Shown piece after piece: positions 45,500 to 53,701 of a stretch of DNA of 64,000 bases; the stretch's first letter is position 1, and each line of letters starts with the position of its first letter. This DNA is from Stappia stellulata DSM 5886 (GTDB lineage Bacteria; Pseudomonadota; Alphaproteobacteria; Rhizobiales; Stappiaceae): the NCBI RefSeq assembly GCF_000423705.1, contig NZ_AUIM01000004.1, positions 848,587-912,586 on the forward strand. Reading direction: 5' to 3'. A program made the position numbers and the translations under genes. The notes under the pieces were generated by a model. The model saw only the letters and a list, made by a program, of their open reading frames with translations, did no database searches and was not told the origin of the DNA.

Positions 45500-46474
45500 T
45501 CAGGCGATCGGCGACAGCAGCCGGCCGCGTTTCGCCGCGATGTCCAGCCAGACCGCAAGAATGATGACCACCCAGGTCACGAGCCACTGGGCGTAGTAGG
45601 GATAGCCCATGAGCAGCAGTCCATTCTGGATAAACCCGAGAATGAGAACGCCAATCACGGTCTTGAGAATGTTGCCGGAGCCGCCGAGAAGCGACGTTCC
45701 GCCCAGGATCACGCCGGCGAGAACCAATAGTTCGTAGCCCTGTCCCACGTTGTTCTGACTGCCCATCACCCGGCTTCCCAGGATCAAGGCCGCGATCCCC
45801 GTGGTCAAGGCGGAAATCAGATAGGTGGAAAACACCAGGCGCGAGCGGCGAATGCCGGAAAACACCGCCGCCGTCGGGTTGCCGCCGACCGCATAGACCC
45901 GGCGCCCGAACGGAGTGTAGGCCATCACCACATGCATGAAGAGCGCAAGGCCGAGGAACATGACGATCGGCGTCGCGATGCCGGCAACGTAGCCGCGCCC
46001 GAAGATCGCAAACCAGGTGGTCTCCTGATCGAGAATATCGACGTTCTTGCCGCCGGTGTAGATCAGGGTCAGCCCCTGGATCGCCGAGAGCATCCCCAAC
46101 GTGACAATCAACGAATTCAGTCGCGCCACACCGACCAGAAACCCGTTGACCGCCCCAAGCACAAGCGTCGCACCGAGCATCACGACAATCGCCAGTTCCG
46201 GACCGATCTTGTCGTGGAGATCAACGACGAGAACGGTGGAAAACGACAGCATGGACCCGACCGACAGGTCCAGGTTTCCGCCGATGACCACGACGGTCAC
46301 GCCGACGGCCATGACACCGATGATGGCGGCCTGCCGGATCACCGTGGCAAGGTTTTCAGGTGTCATGAAACGATCGCTGAAAACCGCGAAGCCGATCAAG
46401 AATATTGCAAAGGCGATCAGGATGCCTTGTCGAGCAAGCAACTCGCCGATGGTTTTCAGGCGTGTGTCCGCCAT
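45500..46474 (-). CDS. Ribose-type sugar ABC transporter, permease 2
   Basis: 324 residues, paralogous to permease 1: VIGGNLDLSVGSMLSFSTVLVVDL, FGRRVYAVGGNPTAAVFSGI and LGGTSLLGGSGNILKTVIGVLILGFIQNGLLLMG. The gene ends 10 bp before permease 1 begins. Starts with MADTRLKTIGELLARQG and a first helix at about 18-35. Confidence 0.94.
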   Translation of the reverse strand: MADTRLKTIGELLARQGILIAFAIFLIGFAVFSDRFMTPENLATVIRQAAIIGVMAVGVTVVVIGGNLDLSVGSMLSFSTVLVVDLHDKIGPELAIVVMLGATLVLGAVNGFLVGVARLNSLIVTLGMLSAIQGLTLIYTGGKNVDILDQETTWFAIFGRGYVAGIATPIVMFLGLALFMHVVMAYTPFGRRVYAVGGNPTAAVFSGIRRSRLVFSTYLISALTTGIAALILGSRVMGSQNNVGQGYELLVLAGVILGGTSLLGGSGNILKTVIGVLILGFIQNGLLLMGYPYYAQWLVTWVVIILAVWLDIAAKRGRLLSPIA

Positions 46475-46546
46475 CCGGTTTCCTCCCCTATGTCCCGCCG
46501 GTCTTTGCAGCGGTTATACCCGCCGGTCCGTGCGGCGGTTTCGGCG

Positions 46547-47344
46547 TCAGACCAGTGTCATTCCGCCGTCAATCATGACGATCTGCCCCGTCATGTAGTC
46601 GCTGTCGCGTGACGCGAGAAAAGTCGTTGTCCCTGTGATGTCGGCCGGCGTTGCAACCCGCCCCTTGAGAATCTCGGAAGAAAACTCCTCCATCGCCTGG
46701 CCCGGTCGTTCGGAGGCGCCGATCGCCATCAGATCCCGGTCGACCTCCTCCCACATTTCCGTCGCCACCACCCCGGGCGCAAACCCCGTCACGGTGATGT
46801 CATGCCGCGCAAGATCGCGGGCGCCGGACTGCGTGAGCGAGACCACCGCCCACTTCGATGCACAGTAGGGCGCGACATTGTCGAACCCCTGACGGCTGGC
46901 GATAGAGGCGGTGTTGACGATCTTTCCGCCTCCCCCCTGCGCAATCATCTGGCGCGCCGCCTCCTGCATGCCGATGAGAACGCCAAGCCCGTTCACGTCC
47001 ATGATGAACCGCCAATTTTCCTCCGTCACATCCAGGAAGTTCATCGGCCGATTGACGCCGGCATTGTTGAATTTCACATCGATCCGGCCGAAGGCATCCG
47101 CGGCACGCGCGATCATGTCGCGCACCTCGTTGCGTTGCGTCACATCGACCTTGGCGGACATGACCTTGCCGCCACCCGTCGACGCGCGTTCGGCATTTTC
47201 CGCTGCAACATGCGCCGCTTTCTCGCCGTTGATATCGGCGAAACAGACATCCGCGCCCTCCTCCAGCAGCGCCTCCGCAATGGCACGGCCGATTCCCTGC
47301 GCGGCGCCGGTCACAAGACAGGCGCGCCCCGAGACACGTCCCAT
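46547..47344 (-). CDS. Short-chain dehydrogenase/reductase inserted in the ABC operon
   Basis: 265 residues, classical SDR. NAD(P) motif TGAAQGIGRAIAEAL, NNAGVN, catalytic Ser in NTASIASRQ and YCASK (Tyr/Lys). An acidic residue after the second strand (FADING) favours NAD. It resembles sorbitol/polyol-type SDRs and is similar to the SDR at 50419 on the other side of the divergence (shared DVT..R, NAGVN, W..IMD/NVNG.G, GMQEAARQMIAQG, DYMTGQ.VMIDGGM), so the two look like paralogues. Sitting between the binding-protein gene and permeases ties it to the transported substrate. Confidence 0.9.
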   Translation of the reverse strand: MGRVSGRACLVTGAAQGIGRAIAEALLEEGADVCFADINGEKAAHVAAENAERASTGGGKVMSAKVDVTQRNEVRDMIARAADAFGRIDVKFNNAGVNRPMNFLDVTEENWRFIMDVNGLGVLIGMQEAARQMIAQGGGGKIVNTASIASRQGFDNVAPYCASKWAVVSLTQSGARDLARHDITVTGFAPGVVATEMWEEVDRDLMAIGASERPGQAMEEFSSEILKGRVATPADITGTTTFLASRDSDYMTGQIVMIDGGMTLV

Positions 47345-47376
47345 GACGCACCTCCCTTCATTGGAAGAACGAGATA

Positions 47377-47409
47377 GAAAACGGCGCGGATCCGACAGGG
47401 ACCCGCGCC
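47377..47409 (-). terminator. Intercistronic hairpin after the binding-protein gene
   Basis: In the minus-strand transcript GGCGCGGGUCC pairs with GGAUCCGCGCC (11 bp including one G-U), loop of 5, then GUUUUCU. It sits 14 bp past the binding-protein stop and before the SDR. It probably ends part of the transcripts, so the binding protein exceeds the downstream genes. Confidence 0.7.
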
Positions 47410-47422
47410 ACAGGCGGGAGGA

Positions 47423-48367
47423 TCAAAAGACGGGCTTGTCGAACTCGTCCATGTTCGCCTTGGTGATCTTCGGCGTGTCGAAATAGTTGAGATCCGGCAC
47501 GTCCTTGCCTTCCAGAACGTCGAGCGCGGTCTTCAATGCGGCCTCCGCATCGTCCACCGGCGACTGGTAGATCGATCCGTAGTACTCGCCACGTGCCATC
47601 GCCTCGTATCCGACGGCGAAGTTGGTTGCCCCGACAAAGGCAATATCACCGGCGCGTCCGGCCGCCTTGGCCGCGTTGAGCGCGCCGACGCCCATGTTGT
47701 CGTCACCGGCATAGACACCATCGATAGTGTCGTACTTCACCAGGAAGCTTTCCATGACACGCTGGGACTTTTCACGGTTCCAGTCGCCCGGCTGCGTTTC
47801 CATCAGTTCGACATCGGGGCACACCTCCGGAAGGCGGTCCTCGAAGCCCTTGGCGCGTTCGATCGCCGTCGTGTAACCGGGCTGCCCGGAGATCTGGACA
47901 ATCTGGCCCTTGCCGTCCAGCGCCTCGCACATCAGTTCGGCGGAGCGCGCGCCCTGCGTGATGTTGTCCGGACCGGAGAAGGAAGCGATGAAGTCGAAGC
48001 CTTCCTCGGCGATATTGGAATTCGTGACGATCACCGGGATGCCCGCCTGGTGGGCCTTGCGCACGGCCGGAACCACCGCCTTGCCGTTGGTCGGCCAGAT
48101 GATGATGGCGTCCACGTTCTGCTGGATGAGATCCTGGATCTGGGCAATCTGGCGGGCGACGTCGCCGCCGGCATCGAGCACGACCGCCTCGACATTCTCG
48201 TTTTCTTCGGCGGCTGCGATGAAGGCCTTCTCATAGGTGGTCTGGTAGCTGTCGACACCGACGTTGTTCTGCGTGATGCCAATCTTGTAGGTCTCCGCCT
48301 GTGCAACACCGGAAGCGCCGATGAGGGCGGTGGTCGCGACGAGCGCGGCTGCGAGCTTGAGCGTCAT
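47423..48367 (-). CDS. Sugar ABC transporter, periplasmic binding protein (RbsB type)
   Basis: Captures the sugar-like ligand in the periplasm. 314 residues: signal peptide MTLKLAAALVATTALIGASGVAQA, then the type I periplasmic-binding fold (YKIGITQNNVGVDSYQTTYEKAFIAAAEE, DVARQIAQIQDLIQQNVDAIIIWPTN, IPVIVTNSNIAEE, GVYAGDDNMGVGALNA). ATG 48367 is picked because GGGAGGAAA lies upstream; the frame is open further but lacks a signal there. First gene of the operon; its promoter region holds the large inverted repeat at 48496-48539. The ligand is not predictable from sequence. Confidence 0.93.
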   Translation of the reverse strand: MTLKLAAALVATTALIGASGVAQAETYKIGITQNNVGVDSYQTTYEKAFIAAAEENENVEAVVLDAGGDVARQIAQIQDLIQQNVDAIIIWPTNGKAVVPAVRKAHQAGIPVIVTNSNIAEEGFDFIASFSGPDNITQGARSAELMCEALDGKGQIVQISGQPGYTTAIERAKGFEDRLPEVCPDVELMETQPGDWNREKSQRVMESFLVKYDTIDGVYAGDDNMGVGALNAAKAAGRAGDIAFVGATNFAVGYEAMARGEYYGSIYQSPVDDAEAALKTALDVLEGKDVPDLNYFDTPKITKANMDEFDKPVF

Positions 48368-48587
48368 GATGGTGTTTCCTCCCATGGAAAATCTTTCGTG
48401 CTGATTGCGCCTCATCCTCCAGGGCCAAGGGTTCGCACCCCTTTGCAATCAGATACCAAGATCATTCTCCCGACGCCGCTTCCATACCGCAGAAGTTTTA
48501 TCCGTTTTGGACAGTTGATTATCCAAAACGGATAAAACGACGGTAACGTCACAATCCCGGAAATGACCATTTTGAAAGAACACCGAC
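48368..48587. promoter_or_regulatory. Divergent promoter region of the catabolic regulon
   Basis: 220 bp between the binding-protein gene and the regulator gene. It contains the 17-bp inverted repeat at 48496-48539, the main candidate operator. No confident -35/-10 pair is seen on either strand. Confidence 0.6.
48496..48539. promoter_or_regulatory. Perfect 17-bp inverted repeat, candidate operator
   Basis: Arms GTTTTATCCGTTTTGGA (48496-48512) and TCCAAAACGGATAAAAC (48523-48539) match perfectly, 10 nt apart. Each arm also contains TCC-N5-GGA, a smaller dyad. The site is centred about 70 bp upstream of the regulator start and about 150 bp upstream of the binding-protein start. AT-rich symmetry in GC-rich DNA makes it a likely regulator target. 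Confidence 0.8.
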
Positions 48588-50399
48588 ATGAAACGTCATT
48601 CTCGCTCCGGATTCAACACGACAACGGGACCCAAAGTGACCGCGCTGCAAGCCACGGACATCCAAAGCGGATATTCAGCTGACGCCCTAGCGGCGGCGCA
48701 GTCCGGCGACAACCGAGCCGAAATGCTCGATGTGATCGGCTTTCTCGAAGCCTTCACGGGCGAGGTGGAAACCAGCATAGAGCCGAGCGCGCCGAACCCC
48801 TACTTCAACATGGCAATGCACCTGATGCGCAGTCATCTGGAAGGACGGGTCGTGACGGCGTCGGCACTGGTCGCCGCCTCCGGCGTTCCCTATGCGACTG
48901 CCATGCGCAAGTTGGCCGAGATGCAAAAGGGCGGCCTGATCGAGCAGCGTCCGCGCACGAGAAGCGGGCGGAGCTTTTCGCTGCATCCGAGCGCCGACCT
49001 GATCCAGAAATGGAGCCAGCTCTCCGACCGTCTTCAGCGCATTGCGCAACAGACCTTCGGCGGTGGCCCGGCCACCACCGAGGAAGCCGACTACTACTAC
49101 GGCGGATCCTACATGGCCGGTCATTCGATCCAGCCGCCGCAGGTCCTGCCCGAGCCGCTGGCTCTGCCCGGGGGCTTGCGGATCCTGGTTCACGGCGATC
49201 CAACCTTCATGGTCATGGAGAACCTGAAGCGCCAGTTCGAGCAACTGGTTGGCAGCAAGATCAACCAGCGCGCCTTTTCCATCGACCGGCTCCACGAAGA
49301 GACCCTGCGCAATTCCGAAAGAGCGACCAGCCGCTACGACCTGATCGCCGTCGACCTTCCCTGGATCGGCGAATTCGTGAAAAAGGGCATCCTGCTTCCC
49401 CTCGATGACGTCCTGGACGTGGACCGGCTCGATCCCGGCGACTTCCATACTGCCGGCTGGCGCGCCGCGCATTGGAACGGGCGTCCCTATGGCGTCCCCA
49501 GCCAGACCACTCCGGAACTGTTCTTCTATCGCCGCGATCTCTTCGCCGAGGCAGGTCTCGAGCCCCCAACAACGACCGACGCCGTGCTGGAAGCGGCACG
49601 CGCGCTGCACGATCCCACGCAAGGACGCTACGGCATCGCCTGGAACGCCGCACGCGGCACGGCCCTCGGTCATACCTTCATCATGACCTGCGCGGACTTC
49701 GGCCAGCCGATCGTCAACATGAAGCGGATCGCCGGGGGCTACGATGCCGATCATCTGGACCGGACCGACCTCGAGCCGACCATCGACACGCCCCGCGCCC
49801 TCGAGGCGGCGGAATATCTCAAGGCGCTGCTGGACTTCTCGCCGCCCGATATCCTCTCCATGTCCTGGTACGAGCGCGTGCGCCCCTATGCATCGGGCCG
49901 CGTTGCCATGGCCTATGGCTACACGCTGCTTGCCCCCTACTTCGAGCAGGATCCCAGTTCGCCCGCGTGCGGGCAGACCGGCTATCTGCCTCATCCGCCG
50001 GGACCGAAAGGCTCCCCGGTCGCGCCGGTCGGCGGCTATGTCCTCGCCCTGCCCGCAAACCTTCCCGAGGAACGGCGGGCCGCGGCAGGAGAAGCCCTGA
50101 TCGCCTTCACGTCGCCGGAAGCGCAGAAGCTCTATGTCGTCAACGGCAGCCGCACAGCACCGCGCTATTCGGTCGGCGCGGACCCGGAGGTGCGGCGGCT
50201 CTCGACCATCTTCGAAGCCGTGGACGCCATGTCCTGGCGCGACGAGCTTCAGTTCTGGCCACGCCCGCCGATCCCCGAAATCTCGAAGATCATCAGCATC
50301 TGCGGACAGGAGATGCACGACATGCTGCGGGGCGTCATCCCCCCGCGCGATGCCCTGGAGCGCGCCCAGGCAAGGGCAGCCCAGGTCATGAGACAATAA
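48588..50399 (+). CDS. Fusion of winged-helix DNA-binding domain and family-1 solute-binding protein
   Basis: 603 residues with no signal peptide or membrane segment. Residues about 71-135 form a MarR-like winged helix: HLMRSHLEGRVVTASALVAA, SGVPYATAMRKLAEMQKGGLIEQ (recognition helix) and a wing RPRTRSGRSFSL. From about 196 to 590 the sequence is a full family-1 extracellular binding protein: RYDLIAVDLPWIGEFVKKGILLPLDD, PYGVPSQTTPELFFYRRDLFAEAGLEPP, ASGRVAMAYGYTLLAP, PVGGYVLALP. So the binding fold is probably a cytosolic ligand sensor. It is transcribed away from the ABC operon and towards the dehydrogenase genes, next to the inverted repeat. Activator or repressor is not known. Confidence 0.85.
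   Translation: MKRHSRSGFNTTTGPKVTALQATDIQSGYSADALAAAQSGDNRAEMLDVIGFLEAFTGEVETSIEPSAPNPYFNMAMHLMRSHLEGRVVTASALVAASGVPYATAMRKLAEMQKGGLIEQRPRTRSGRSFSLHPSADLIQKWSQLSDRLQRIAQQTFGGGPATTEEADYYYGGSYMAGHSIQPPQVLPEPLALPGGLRILVHGDPTFMVMENLKRQFEQLVGSKINQRAFSIDRLHEETLRNSERATSRYDLIAVDLPWIGEFVKKGILLPLDDVLDVDRLDPGDFHTAGWRAAHWNGRPYGVPSQTTPELFFYRRDLFAEAGLEPPTTTDAVLEAARALHDPTQGRYGIAWNAARGTALGHTFIMTCADFGQPIVNMKRIAGGYDADHLDRTDLEPTIDTPRALEAAEYLKALLDFSPPDILSMSWYERVRPYASGRVAMAYGYTLLAPYFEQDPSSPACGQTGYLPHPPGPKGSPVAPVGGYVLALPANLPEERRAAAGEALIAFTSPEAQKLYVVNGSRTAPRYSVGADPEVRRLSTIFEAVDAMSWRDELQFWPRPPIPEISKIISICGQEMHDMLRGVIPPRDALERAQARAAQVMRQ
48661..48672. promoter_or_regulatory. Extra half-site inside the regulator gene
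   Basis: TCCAAAGCGGAT differs by one base from TCCAAAACGGAT in the upstream operator. It lies at codons 25-29 of the regulator gene, about 120 bp from the operator centre, and could allow looping or autoregulation. Confidence 0.4.
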
Positions 50400-50418
50400 T
50401 CCACTCAGGGAGGAAAAA

Positions 50419-51225
50419 ATGGACCCCAATCGTCTCAAGGGAAAAAACATCATGATCACCGGCGCCGCCCAGGGCATGGGCGCGGCCAATGCCGAGTACT
50501 TCGCTGCACAGGGCGCGAATGTCTGCATCGGTGACATCAATGTCGACGGGGTCCGCGAGGTCGCGGAGCGTATCAATGCCGCCGGCAACGGCAAGGCCGT
50601 GGCCGTAAAGCTCGACGTGACCAAGCGCGAGGACAACACCGCAGCCGTTGCAAAGACGGTCGAGGCCTTCGGCTCGATCAATGTCGCGCTTCTCAACGCA
50701 GGGGTGAACAAGCCCAGGATGTTCCTCGATATCGACGAGGAAAACTGGGACATGATCATGAACATCAATGCCAAGGGCCAGCTTTTCGGCATGCAGGAAG
50801 CCGCCAGGCAGATGATCGCCCAGGGCAAGGAGCACGGGCCCTACAAGATCGTCAACGTCGGCAGCATCGTGTCGCGCACGGCCTTTCTCGACGTGATCCC
50901 CTACTCCTGCTCCAAATACTGCTCTCTTGCCCTGATCATCGGCGGCGCAAAGGCTCTGGCGGAGCACAACATCACGGTCAACGGATACGGACCGGGCGTT
51001 GTGCGGACGGAGCTTTGGGAACAACTCGACAAGGATCTGGTCGAGATCGGCATGTTCGAGGAGGAAGGTCAGTCGATGGACCACCTCGCCAAGACCATGA
51101 TCACGATGAAGCGCTACTCGTATCCCGATGACGTGAAGGGAACGGCAGCCTTCCTGTGCTCCCACGAGAGCGACTACATGACCGGCCAGCTGATCATGAT
51201 CGACGGCGGCATGATCATGCAGTGA
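50419..51225 (+). CDS. Short-chain dehydrogenase/reductase
   Basis: 268 residues, classical SDR: TGAAQGMGAANAEYF, NAGVNKP, VNVGSIVSR (catalytic Ser) and YSCSK (Tyr/Lys). The acidic residue in IGDINVD favours NAD. GGGAGG 8 nt before the ATG gives a strong ribosome site. Its closest relative in the window is the SDR of the left-hand operon. The gene starts 19 bp after the regulator stop, so it is probably co-transcribed with it. A polyol or hydroxy-sugar dehydrogenase is the natural reading. Confidence 0.9.
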   Translation: MDPNRLKGKNIMITGAAQGMGAANAEYFAAQGANVCIGDINVDGVREVAERINAAGNGKAVAVKLDVTKREDNTAAVAKTVEAFGSINVALLNAGVNKPRMFLDIDEENWDMIMNINAKGQLFGMQEAARQMIAQGKEHGPYKIVNVGSIVSRTAFLDVIPYSCSKYCSLALIIGGAKALAEHNITVNGYGPGVVRTELWEQLDKDLVEIGMFEEEGQSMDHLAKTMITMKRYSYPDDVKGTAAFLCSHESDYMTGQLIMIDGGMIMQ

Positions 51226-51344
51226 CGCGAGGCGCGCGACCGGGCGGCACGTTTCGCCCACGCGCCTGCACGACTTTCTTTTCTCAAGGACAGACCGGCC
51301 GGTCCACGCGTCATCGCGTGCGCCGCCAAGGGAGGTTTACAACC

Positions 51345-52643
51345 ATGACCAATGCCCTCAATCCCCGCATCCTGCAGCCCGGCGACATCGATCCCAACTG
51401 GCGTTGGGACCGGCATATTCCCGCGCTCGGCCACACGGCCGTCGACTTCGAGCGCCGCGTCGACCACGACCGGCTGCGCCGCTACCGCCTGTCGCGCACC
51501 AAGGATGCGCTGAAGAAGTCGGGCTGCGGGTCGCTGCTGACCTTCGACGTCAACAACATCCGCTACATCACCGGCACCAAGATCGGCGAGTGGGAACGCG
51601 ACAAGATGTGCCGCTTCGCGCTTCTCGCGGGCGACGAGGAGCCCTACGTCTGGGACTTCGGCTCGGCGGCCGTGCACCACAAGGAATACTGCGACTGGCT
51701 CGATCCGGAGCGCTGCCGCGCCGGCGTGGTGGGCATGCGCGGCACCATCCCGCCGAGCTTCGGGCTGATGAAGCGCTACGCGGAAGAGATCGCCTCGCTG
51801 ATCAAGAAGGCCGGCATGGCCGACATGCCGGTGGGCGTCGACTACGCCGAAACCGCCATGTTCTTCGCTCTCCAGGAGGCCGGCCTCAACGTCGTGGACG
51901 GCCAGCAGGTCATGCTGAGCGCGCGCGAGATCAAGAACATCGACGAGATCCAGCTGCTCAACCAGGCGGCCAGCATGGTGGACGGCGTCTACGACATGAT
52001 CTGGCACGAGTTGCGCCCCGGCATTCGCGAAAACGACATCGTCGCCAGGGCCAACAAGATGCTCTACGAAATGGGGTCCGACGATGTGGAGGCGATCAAC
52101 GCGATTGCCGGCGAGCGCTGCAATCCGCACCCGCACAACTTCACGGACCGTCTGTTCCGCCCCGGCGACCAGGCCTTCTTCGACATTCTGCAGAGCTATC
52201 AGGGCTACCGCACCTGCTACTACCGCACGTTCAACATCGGCCGGGCAACGCCCGCGCAGAACGACGCTTATGTGCGTTGCCGCGAATGGCTGGACAATGC
52301 CATCGCCCTGATCAAGCCGGGCGTCACGACGGATACGGTCGCCAAGGCCTTTCCCAAGGCGGAGGAATTTGGCTTCCCGGACGAGCTCTCGGCCTTCGGC
52401 CTGCAGTTCGGCCACGGTCTCGGCCTTGCCCTGCACGAGCGTCCGATCATCAGCCGCGCGGTTTCGCTCGACAATCCGATGGAGATCCAGACCGGCATGG
52501 TCTTCGCACTGGAAACCTATTGTCCGGCCGCCGACGGATACTCCGCAGCCCGCATCGAGGAAGAGGTCGTCGTCACCGACAAGGGCTGCACGGTGATCAG
52601 CCTGTTCCCGGCCGAGGATCTTCCGATCGCCAACCGCTACTGA
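51345..52643 (+). CDS. M24 (creatinase/prolidase-fold) protein lacking a metal ligand
   Basis: 432 residues with the pita-bread fold: N-terminal creatinase-like domain (DALKKSGCGSLLTFDVNNIRYITGTKIGEWERD) and C-terminal M24 domain. Expected ligands: D280 (FFDIL) is kept, but the second aspartate of the GYxSD..RT motif is C291 (GYRTCYYRTF); H357 (GHGLGLALHE), E390 (LETYC) and E407 (EEEVV) are kept. A classical two-metal peptidase is therefore unlikely. The N-terminal part resembles the DMSP-lyase-like/creatinase branch of non-peptidase M24 enzymes. GGGAGG lies 11 nt before the ATG. It sits among dehydrogenase genes, so a small-molecule lyase or hydrolase role is inferred. Confidence 0.82.
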   Translation: MTNALNPRILQPGDIDPNWRWDRHIPALGHTAVDFERRVDHDRLRRYRLSRTKDALKKSGCGSLLTFDVNNIRYITGTKIGEWERDKMCRFALLAGDEEPYVWDFGSAAVHHKEYCDWLDPERCRAGVVGMRGTIPPSFGLMKRYAEEIASLIKKAGMADMPVGVDYAETAMFFALQEAGLNVVDGQQVMLSAREIKNIDEIQLLNQAASMVDGVYDMIWHELRPGIRENDIVARANKMLYEMGSDDVEAINAIAGERCNPHPHNFTDRLFRPGDQAFFDILQSYQGYRTCYYRTFNIGRATPAQNDAYVRCREWLDNAIALIKPGVTTDTVAKAFPKAEEFGFPDELSAFGLQFGHGLGLALHERPIISRAVSLDNPMEIQTGMVFALETYCPAADGYSAARIEEEVVVTDKGCTVISLFPAEDLPIANRY

Positions 52644-52694
52644 CGACCACGGGCGCCGGCCCCGCGCCGGCGCCGGCCAGGGAGGAGGCCAGAC

Positions 52695-53690
52695 ATGAGT
52701 GCCGCACGAAAGAAGAAGACGAATACGGACGACTATCTGCGCATGTACCGGCAGATGGTGCGCATTCGCGCCTTCGAGGACAGGGCAAACCAGCTCTATC
52801 TCTCCGCCAAGATGCCGGGTCTGACCCACATGTACTCCGGCCAGGAGGCCGTGGCGGTGGGCATTTGCGAGGCTCTGACAGAGACCGACAAGATCACCTC
52901 GACCCATCGCGGCCACGGCCACTGCGTTGCCAAGGGCGCGAACTTCAAGGAGATGTTCTGCGAGCTCCTGGGCAAGGAGGAAGGCTACTGCCGGGGCAAG
53001 GGCGGCTCGATGCATATCGCCGACCAAAGCAACGGCAACCTCGGTGCCAACGCCATTGTCGGCGGCTCGATGGGTATCGCCACCGGCGCGGCCCTAAGCG
53101 CCAAGCGTCTGGGAACGGGCGACGTCACGGTCTGCTTCTTCGGCGACGGGGCAACCGCGCAGGGGCTTTGGTACGAGGTCATGAACATGGCGGCGCTCTG
53201 GGGCCTGCCGGTGATCTACGCCTGCGAGAACAACGGCTACTCGGAATACACCAAGACCGAGGAGATCGCAGCCGGCTCGCTCACCGCGCGGGCCGAAGCC
53301 TTCGGCATCGAGGCGCATGTCGTCGACGGACAGGACGTGCTTGCCGTCAACGACCTGACCCAAAAGCTGGTCGCCCGGGCACGCAAGGGCGAAGGCCCCT
53401 TCTTCATCCAGCTCGACACCTACCGCTACCACGGCCACCACGTCGGCGACATCAACCGCGAATACTACCGGGCCAAGGACGAGGAAGCGCTATGGAAGGC
53501 CGAGCGCGACCCGATCGTCAATTTCGGCAAGTGGCTGACGGATCAGGGCATTACGACCTCCGACGACCTCGACAAGCTCAAGAGCGAGGTTGAAGCCGAC
53601 GCCGAAGCTGCCGTCGCCTACGCGGAAGCCGCCCGCTATCCCGATACGCGCGAAGTGGACATGCATGTCTACGCGCCCAATGCTGCTTGA
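52695..53690 (+). CDS. 2-oxoacid dehydrogenase E1 component, alpha subunit (AcoA/PdhA-like)
   Basis: Thiamine-diphosphate-dependent decarboxylase half of a dehydrogenase complex. 331 residues. Motifs: YSGQEAVAVGICEAL, STHRGHGHCVAKG, GKGGSMHIAD, the ThDP fold GDG..NN as FGDGATAQG...CENNGYSEYT, and DTYRYHGHHVGD phosphorylation-type loop. The pattern is closest to acetoin dehydrogenase AcoA. GGAGGAGG before the ATG is a strong ribosome site. E1 beta follows 11 bp later. The oxo-substrate (pyruvate-like, acetoin or a sugar-derived 2-oxoacid) is not determined by sequence. Confidence 0.92.
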   Translation: MSAARKKKTNTDDYLRMYRQMVRIRAFEDRANQLYLSAKMPGLTHMYSGQEAVAVGICEALTETDKITSTHRGHGHCVAKGANFKEMFCELLGKEEGYCRGKGGSMHIADQSNGNLGANAIVGGSMGIATGAALSAKRLGTGDVTVCFFGDGATAQGLWYEVMNMAALWGLPVIYACENNGYSEYTKTEEIAAGSLTARAEAFGIEAHVVDGQDVLAVNDLTQKLVARARKGEGPFFIQLDTYRYHGHHVGDINREYYRAKDEEALWKAERDPIVNFGKWLTDQGITTSDDLDKLKSEVEADAEAAVAYAEAARYPDTREVDMHVYAPNAA

Positions 53691-53701
53691 GGAGGCGCGA
53701 G

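Noticed and set aside
48687-50828. 713-codon open frame opposite the fusion regulator and SDR
   Set aside because: Spans two well-supported genes on the other strand; its composition is a mirror of theirs.
51174-53027. 617-codon open frame opposite the M24 and E1 alpha genes
   Set aside because: Antisense to two genes with clear family motifs and strong ribosome sites; no recognisable domain.
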